Origin: Piscicola geometra
Taxonomy: Eukaryota > Annelida > Clitellata > Hirudinida > Piscicolidae
Direction: 5' to 3'
DNA: 64,000 bases
Assembly: GCA_943735955.1 (NCBI GenBank)
Contig: OX030957.1
Span: forward strand, 5,786,801-5,850,800
Shown here: positions 57,709 to 64,000 of the stretch, one piece after another
Layout: every line of letters starts with the position of its first letter
How positions within the stretch are numbered: position 1 is the stretch's first letter
The notes under the pieces: model-generated
The model's database searches: none
What the model saw: the letters and a program-made list of their open reading frames with translations, nothing else
Told to the model about the DNA's origin: nothing
Made by a program: the position numbers and the translations under genes

Positions 57709-59062
57709 CGACGATTTGAACAAGAGCACAATTGCAAATCAAGAAGATTCAATTAACGACAATAACATCATTTCGACGCCCGACACAAGCGCTCAGAGCG
57801 TTTCCAAAAACACCAATAAAAACAGTAACAAAAGAGAGAAATGTGAAATTGATGTTAACAACAAAAACAACGCCACCGCCACCACTAACAACCAAGAATA
57901 CATTACTCCACGCATGCTCAATCACACAAAAGACAACAATCTCAAGACACTCAACAACCATTCATCAGGCCACAACAAAAACAACAACAAGACACCTCTT
58001 CTAATCCACCTTTGCCCCAACGAAACACAACCAGTACCATCAACACTACCCACTTTATGTACAAACTTCCCTTCAAACCCTCCCTATCCCAAAGCTCACC
58101 TCCTTTCCATGCAACCCTCTCCATCTCACCATCCACCCATCCCTCTAACGGAATCTTGTTGTTTTTCCAGCAACCCTTCAACCACTAATCAAATCACCGC
58201 ACCTTTCCTTAAGGCATCAATTGGACCAAACGACAATCCATCTCCCATCCAAACCACCCTGCCATCCACCACCTCTCTCAGCTCACTCACCAATGTTGGA
58301 AACTGCATAACAAACACAGACCAACACAGTAACCACACCACCAGCACAATTAAGACATCTTTGATCACATCCTCACACCCACAAAACACACCCCATCCTG
58401 CTCCCATCGTGCCTGCCAATGATGGAGACTGCAGGAATATTGCCCATGTGAAGCCCATTGTGGTGATGAAGAAAGATGAGGATGCTGGGGGGATGGATGG
58501 AGGAGGAAATGGAAGAGGAGATGAAGAAAGAGATGAAGGAGGAGATGGAGGAGAAGATAGAAGAGGAGATGGAGAACAAAATGGAATACTGAAAGATGAA
58601 GTGGGAAAAAAGGAGTCAGAGAAGCAAAGCGTTGAAGAGAAAGTGAATTCGATGGTGACAGCTTCAAAAGAGTTGGCAAGTGATGAAGAAGCAAGAAGAA
58701 TGCAGGAAAATATAAGGAGTGAGTTTGCACGGAATAAAGATTTCAACGTTAACTGCCGTGGTAGTAGTGGTGGTAGTAGTTGTGGTAGTAGTGGTGGTAG
58801 TAGTGGTGGTAGTAGTTGTGGTAATAGTGGTGGTAGAGGTGGTTGTGGTAGTGGTGGTTGTGGTAGTGGTGGTTGTGATAGTGGTGGTTGTGGTAGTGGT
58901 GGTTGTGATAGTGGTGGTTGTGGTAGTGGTGGTAGTAGAGGTAGAAGTGATGGCAGTAGTACCGAAGATAGTGGCAAAAAAGACAGAAAAAATGGTGTGA
59001 GTGGTGGCCTAGAGAAAAATCAACGTATTCGTGTTGGCATTGTGGGTGGTGGTGAGGTTTAG
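57694..59062 (+). pseudogene. Out-of-frame continuation of the Asn-rich tail
   Basis: From the A9 run at 57685-57693 the +1 frame is open for over 450 codons to TAG at 59060. It keeps the composition of the tail before the run: NRDKNNDDLNKSTIANQEDS, many NNN and KNTNKN, then a Pro/Thr/Ser-rich part (HHPPIPLTESCCFS), then an acidic Gly part (GDEERDEGGDGGEDRRGDGE) and a GSSGGSSCG repeat. The original frame stops 15 bases after the run. Removing one A from the run would join the two, so an assembly or sequencing slip, a true frameshift allele, ribosomal frameshifting or transcript slippage are all possible. Confidence 0.6.
58741..58945 (+). repeat. GGT-rich coding repeat (GSSGG/GSGGC)
   Basis: A degenerate GGTAGTGGTGGT array encodes Gly/Ser with regularly spaced Cys (about every five residues, GCGSGGCDSGG) in the +1 tail frame. 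The other forward frame gives poly-Val and the reverse gives Pro/Leu; both are by-products. Confidence 0.8.
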
Positions 59063-59476
59063 GCTACAATGAAAATAACGTGATGAAAGTAGGAACGAAG
59101 TGTTTCGTGAATGATGCATTTGTTGAAGGTGAAGGCAAATCATGATGGCTCATCCAATAAATCAAAAACAGACAACATTTCATATAAGGCAGGGAGGAAA
59201 TACTCAGAAGCAAGTAGATAACAGCGAGAATGGATCGGATGGAGGAAGTGTGTGGTGAGGGGGATTGGGACGTCGATTAATGAAGAAACCAACGATGAAT
59301 TTAAGGATAGTTTGGATGTAAAAAACTGTACAGTTTTGAAAGCGGTAAAAACAGAAAATGAATATTTTAAAAGTCAATTCTTCGAAAGTCTAGAAAGATA
59401 TTTGTTGAAGATTATTCAGATGTCTTCATTAATACCGAGGTGTCGCACTGTTATTTTTTCCAAAATCGAAAGTTAA
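59063..59476 (+). pseudogene. Fragmented possible 3' coding tail
   Basis: After the TAG at 59060, coding-like pieces follow each other in changing frames: GYNENNVMKVGTKCFVNDAF, then NHDGSSNKSKTDNISYKAGR, then from about 59219 a frame through INEETNDEFKDSLDVKNCTV and SQFFESLERYLLKIIQMSSL to TAA at 59476. The composition continues the preceding tail. It may be decayed coding sequence or 3' UTR that is open by chance. Confidence 0.3.
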
Positions 59477-60749
59477 TTTCGAAGTTGGAAAATGAATTTT
59501 TCTTGAAGAAGTTTACTAAAAACAATTTATTCGTGTAACTAAGAAGAACCGATTCGTAGATATCTCTACAATTCTGTTTTGTATTCAGTTCTTAGTGCAT
59601 GCAGTCTCACTATCCTTTGGCGAACATAAAAATATTTTCTATTTTATTTACGATTAATTATTTTAAAATTTGATAAAATTTCGTTTAAGTATTATAACTA
59701 AATTTAATTAGCTGTCAATTAAATTTGTCTTCATAAAATCAAGAATAGAATCGACGATAAATCAGCGTGGTAGATAAACGGGTCCCAAGCCTACTACATA
59801 TTCCGTATGATATACGCTTGTGTCACTTCTTCTGACTTCATATAGCGACATCTTTGGCCGGAGTCATTAATGTCGTTAATCAACCTGCTTATCTCCCAAT
59901 TCACTGTTACTACCCCTCCTCACATCACTTCTTTAACAAGTTGTTATCTCTTTGTTTTTGTGGCGTGCAATTATAAACTGCATCAGAGGCATTGCTGGGT
60001 ATTTTACATTTTAAAGTTTTCTTTCATCGTCTAACGAGGTTTTTTAAATTTTAATTGAAAGACAGATCAAGAAAATTCGACATGTTTATGACGTTCGTTT
60101 TCTGTAGTGAACATTGTTTTAGAAGATCTTAAATTTTTAATATTTTGCATACTTATTCACGTAAGCATTTCAAGATTTTAACTAAAAATAAAGTTTAGGA
60201 TAATTTGTATACCAGAATAAACGTCTAGTCTTGAAGATTTGTCGTCATTGATTTTTTTCAGTTTCGATATAATCATTTTCAGAAACTTTAAAAGATTAGT
60301 CGACCCTTTTTTCTGTATTTTTCTACTTCTTCTGTTGTAAAATATATGTAATTTGACCCTAGAGAATTCTGTTGAAAGTTATTCTTTTTGGTTGTATGAA
60401 AAAGAGTTGATTGAAAGAGATTATACTTTTTTTCATCGCGAATGGATTAGATTTGGGCGGGTATAGATTTAGTTCCGCTTAATTTATTAGGTGTATACAG
60501 ATTTTAAATTTTATAATTTCATAAAATAATGACACATTGAAATTTTGTCCAAATTATAAATATTTGTACCCAATTTTTATCTATGTATACCAAACACATA
60601 ACAAATAAAAATACTTTATTTTGTAATCATATAATATAGGAAAGCCGATTCTTATTGCTTGCATTTGAGCATGCAATGGTGATTATGAATGATGCACAGT
60701 GCTATGAAGGGGAAATTATACTCAGTAGATTCTACAGAACCCCTATATC
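59477..60749. other. Intergenic AT-rich DNA
   Basis: Nothing coding or structured was recognised between the tail remnants and the transposon-like element. Confidence 0.5.
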
Positions 60750-61093
60750 CATGGGCGGTGATTCTGGGGAGTCCTGGGGTCCAAACCCCCCCGTTCCCTC
60801 CCACTTTTTGGTAGTTATGAGGTCCGCCTTAATGTGGACGTCCCTTTTTTTCAATCAAAACATTTAAACTTTGGTTTTGATGCGAACATAATCGTCAAAC
60901 ATGGCATAAAAAATAATTTTTACATATTAATACATTGTGAGTATGTGTAGTTACAGTTATAGCTGTCTAAAATAAAACTCTTAATTGTTTACTTAAATAT
61001 TTTTATTAAAACAAATGTTTAACAAACATTTTTAAGAGGGGGGGGACTGGACCCCAGGACCCTCCCAAGATTTGCAGCAGATCGCCGCCCCTG
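60750..61093. mobile_element. Short non-autonomous DNA transposon (hAT-like MITE)
   Basis: The ends are inverted: left CATGGGCGGTGAT..., right the reverse complement CAGGGGCGGCGAT. The similarity continues inward through GGGAGTCCTGGGGTCC / GGAGGGTCCTGGGGTCC and a C-run, about 60 bp per side. GC-rich ends flank an AT-rich core with no transposase. The CAGGGGCGG start is typical of many hAT termini. Flanks CCTATATC and CATATCTC could be an imperfect 8-bp target-site duplication. A 70-codon frame at 60655-60867 crosses the left end and is not a gene. Confidence 0.6.
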
Positions 61094-61299
61094 CATATCT
61101 CTGGTGAAGGGTTCTAACGGATATTCTGAAGTTTGTATTCAAAAGTTAATGTAAAAATAGTCAATAAAAATGGAATGATGGAAATAATGTATAAAAGCTG
61201 GCGTATGAATATTTATAGACTAATTTGCAGTCTTCAATACCTTCCCCATAGATATCCTACAAACAACAAGTAGTGTCAAAAAAATTGTATTTAATTAAA

Positions 61300-61615
61300 T
61301 TTATTTATATTTTAATTTTAATAAATTATTCTGTATTTTAAAATATAATAAATTATTCTATATTTTAAATTTAATAAATTATTTTATATTTTAAATTTAA
61401 TAAATTATTCTATATTTTAAATTTAATAAATTATTCTATATTTTAAATTTAATAAATTATTCTATATTTCAATTTAATAAATTATTCTATATTTTAAATT
61501 TAATAAATTATTCTATATTTTAAATTTAATAAATTATTCTATATTTTAAATTTAATAAATTATTCTTTATTTTAAATTTAATAAATTATTCTATATTTTA
61601 AATTTTATTTTTTAT
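61300..61615. repeat. 26-bp AT-rich tandem repeat, about 11 copies
   Basis: Unit attctatattttaaattt plus aataaatt, nearly perfect, then a degenerate tail to about 61690. Confidence 0.9.
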
Positions 61616-61689
61616 TTAATTGAATTTATTATATTTCAAATTTTATTTTTTATTTAATTACATTTATTATATTTTAAATTTCATTAATA

Positions 61690-61960
61690 TTTGATAGTTT
61701 ATTATTTTTCATAGTTTATTATATTTGATAGTTTATTATATTTGATAGTTTATTATATTTGATAGTTTATTATATTTCATAGTTTATTATATTTCATAGT
61801 TTAATATATTTCATAGTTTATTATAATTCATAGTTTATTATATTTCATAGTTTATTATATTTCATAGTTTATTATATTTCATAGTTTATTATATATCATA
61901 GTTTATTATATTTCATAGTTTATTATATTTCATAGTTTATTTTATTTCATAGTTATAATA
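61690..61960. repeat. 17-bp AT-rich tandem repeat, about 16 copies
   Basis: Unit tttcatagtttattata, with an early subset carrying tttgatag instead. It is directly adjacent to the 26-bp array but unrelated in unit. Confidence 0.92.
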
Positions 61961-62049
61961 TTTAAAGCCCGTTTTATCCATTTTGTATTTATTCAATTTT
62001 TATTTATTTAAACATATCTAAAAAATAAAGTCCGTTTTTAACTATTTGA

Positions 62050-62235
62050 GTGGAGAATCGGTTAAGGGGTGAATTAGTTATTGAGTGAATTGGTTGCGGG
62101 GTGAATCGGTTTGAAGGGTGAATCGGTTATGGGGGGAATCGGTTATGGGGTGAATCGGTTATGGGGGGAATCGGTTATGGGGTGATTTGGTTAAAAGGTG
62201 AATTGGTTAAAAGGTGAATTGGTTATGGGGTGAAT
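62050..62235. repeat. 17-18-bp G-rich tandem repeat, about 10 copies
   Basis: Unit gtgaatcggttatgggg, with variants gtgaattggttaaaag. It is the third distinct array within 1 kb. Confidence 0.9.
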
Positions 62236-63050
62236 CGACTGCAATTCCCATTAGCTTTCCTACAATCAAGCTTTTCCATGCCTCCCTGCCCACGATAAAA
62301 CGACTCCACGAGCTTGTTAATCTATATTTTACCATGTCGGTTAGGATTCCAAATTTTTCATCATTTCATTGAACTGACAAATCCCTTTTAAGCTCTAATC
62401 CTAAATACATTACCTCATCACATTTCCGTATGGTCCTACCTCTGATTACCCATTCTTGACATCCTTCTATTCTTGTGTTATCAACCAGTTCTACAACTGA
62501 AAAACGTTTAAACTTTTTTGGAATTTTTTTCTTTTGTTTTAAAATAGCATGAAAAAGCGTTTTGACCTATTATCAGACCTTTCTTATTCAGTCTTAGCCG
62601 TTTTTCTCGCCTTTATAAAAAACAAAAAGTCGTAAGAAATACCATGTAATTTCTATTATTACAAAACAACACCAAGAAACACTTGAACAGCGTTTATACT
62701 ATAAGTATTTGCTAAACAGTTCTTGCAACATAGAATTCAAAAGCTCTCAAATAATAGGCCAAACTTCTCCACTGCCAGCCATTTAAATAGCGTATTTATA
62801 GCAAACTCTTTCAACTGAATCATTGTCATGAAATCTCTTGACAATCAAAAACACTACGATTAAGTAAAAACGTGTGCTGATAATAATGATTCATGAAAGA
62901 ATAAAAGACTGAAATTATTTCTTTAACCAAAAAAATAGCCAGCTGTTATAATCGGCTTGCAAACTTAACTTGGAAAACACAATTTTGATAAGTTTCCTTA
63001 GCACTAAATGAAAAAGATTGCAAATGAAGAGGCAAAGGAGTCGGAAGGGG
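62236..63050. other. Unassigned DNA
   Basis: AT-rich, with no supported frame. It should include the 3' UTR of the minus-strand exon at 63051-63181. Confidence 0.4.
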
Positions 63051-63304
63051 TTAGATGCAACTAGGTACACTGGCACAAACTACGGCTAGTTCCTTGAAAT
63101 GGAACATTAGCAAGGAATCTTCCAACTTTTCAGAGTATACCTCAACTCCTCCATCTTCGTCTTTTACGATTTCACTAGACCCTGTTGGTAAAATATAATT
63201 TAATTATATTATAAAAATTCGCTATTCACTATCAAGCACCTTCCATACCATCTGCTGGTTGCCTCTATCATTTCTCGTTGGCGCCCCATACGACCTGTCG
63301 TTGC
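63051..63304 (-). CDS. Minus-strand 3' exons of an unrecognised gene
   Basis: The exon 63181-63051 follows ACCAACAG and reads SSEIVKDEDGGVEVYSEKLE, then MFHFKELAVVCASVPSCI and TAA; its composition is strongly coding. Upstream on the same strand, a candidate exon from 63304 (after GAATCCACAG) reads NDRSYGAPTRNDRGNQQMVW. To join in phase it must run past 63249 to a GATA|GTGAAT site near 63229, leaving an intron of only 48 bp. The 5' part would lie at higher coordinates, where Gly-rich open frames cross a C-run at 63510-63522. Function unknown. Confidence 0.42.
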
Positions 63305-63730
63305 CTGTGGATTCATCAACACCATCACTTCAAACACAGGCACTCACGCCCTGCAGCCTGCACTTGCGCATCATTCATAAATGCTAATCCGACTAAAACA
63401 CATTTTTTAATGATAGAATTACCTAAGCGTTTGTTTAGAAGTTTGCCATGCCAAATATCCAAAAACCCTTTGAGAAATCCCGATGAAACAACCCCAGAAT
63501 CATCCCCTGCCCCCCCCCCCCCAGAATCGCCCCTAAAACCACCAACAACCCTCCACCCACCCCTCATGCCTGCAGCTCCCCCCCTCGCGGGTATCCCCCA
63601 CTGCCCAAACCCCATCACTCTGGCCTCACCTTGGGTTGCAATACTTGATAGAAAGCAATTTATTTAAGAATTCACCATGAAATTCATCGTAGAAAGCCTC
63701 AGAATGTGTTTAAAACTCAAAGTTAATGAT

Positions 63731-63935
63731 GGCATGGTGTAGTGATGTTGGTGGCATGGTGTAGTGATGTTGGTGGCATGGTGTAGTGATGTTGGTGGCA
63801 TGGTGAAGTGATGTTGGTGACATGGTGTAGTGATGTTGGTGGCATGGTGTAGTGATGTTGGTGGCATGGTGAAGTGATGTTGGTGGCATGGTGTAGTGAT
63901 GTTGGTGGCATGGTGTAGTGATGTTGATGGCATAG
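63731..63935. repeat. 22-bp tandem repeat, about 9 copies
   Basis: Unit ggcatggtgtagtgatgttggt, with occasional gaagtg or tgacat variants. The long Met-Pro-Pro-Thr-Ser-type minus frames over it arise because 22 bp times three stays open. Confidence 0.95.
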
Positions 63936-64000
63936 AAAGCTTGTGTGAGAACTGAGCCATATTTGTATAATGAAAGATTGTCAATAGCGGGCTGAATTGA

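Noticed and set aside
60655..60867. 70-codon frame MNDAQCYEGEIILSRFYRTP
   Set aside because: It crosses the left end of the transposon-like element and begins at a non-ATG codon.
63278..63667. 129-codon Pro-rich plus frame
   Set aside because: It has no ATG at its start, it opposes the coding-quality minus exons, and its Pro content comes from a C-run and CCA/CCC-rich DNA.

Overview
The window is animal nuclear DNA. It is AT-rich and carries split genes with GT-AG introns. Recognisable members are a Wnt ligand, an EFHB-type EF-hand protein and an ABHD14-type hydrolase. Many tandem repeats lie in introns and intergenic DNA. A Wnt plus an axonemal EFHB homologue points to a bilaterian (or at least metazoan) with motile cilia; the phylum cannot be fixed from the sequence. 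Most genes are multi-exon, so I assembled them by hand. I required reading frames to close across each junction and canonical splice dinucleotides.

Layout: 1-2572 (-) is an ABHD14-like alpha/beta hydrolase with a membrane anchor, its 3' end cut by the window edge. 3040-6220 (+) encodes an extreme EQTP-repeat protein; 6255-7166 (+) holds three small exons that join in frame. 8915-15789 (-) is a four-exon gene for a secreted, very acidic protein with thrombospondin-3-like calcium-binding modules. 18971-22448 (+) is a seven-exon WNT5-like gene. 24159-26636 (+) is a ten-exon EFHB-like gene, followed by a diverged local duplication and two short unrecognised genes (27421-30065). 30-49 kb is gene-poor, with only weak exon candidates and a large 29-bp minisatellite (41170-42752). 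49041-59062 (+) is a secreted or single-pass Cys-rich membrane protein with a CCCCCRCC juxtamembrane cluster and an Asn-rich tail broken by a frameshift at an A9 run. Its introns hold a 16-bp minisatellite (50383-51785) and a (TAC)n array. 59-64 kb holds a short transposon with inverted ends, several AT-rich tandem arrays and a minus-strand exon.

The genes do not look like a functional cluster: enzyme, signalling ligand, ciliary protein, matrix-like acidic protein and membrane protein sit side by side on both strands, as is usual in animals. The most unusual items are the two repeat-built proteins (EQTP protein and acidic module protein) and the frameshifted single-pass membrane protein. No CRISPR array, operon, rRNA or convincing tRNA was seen.
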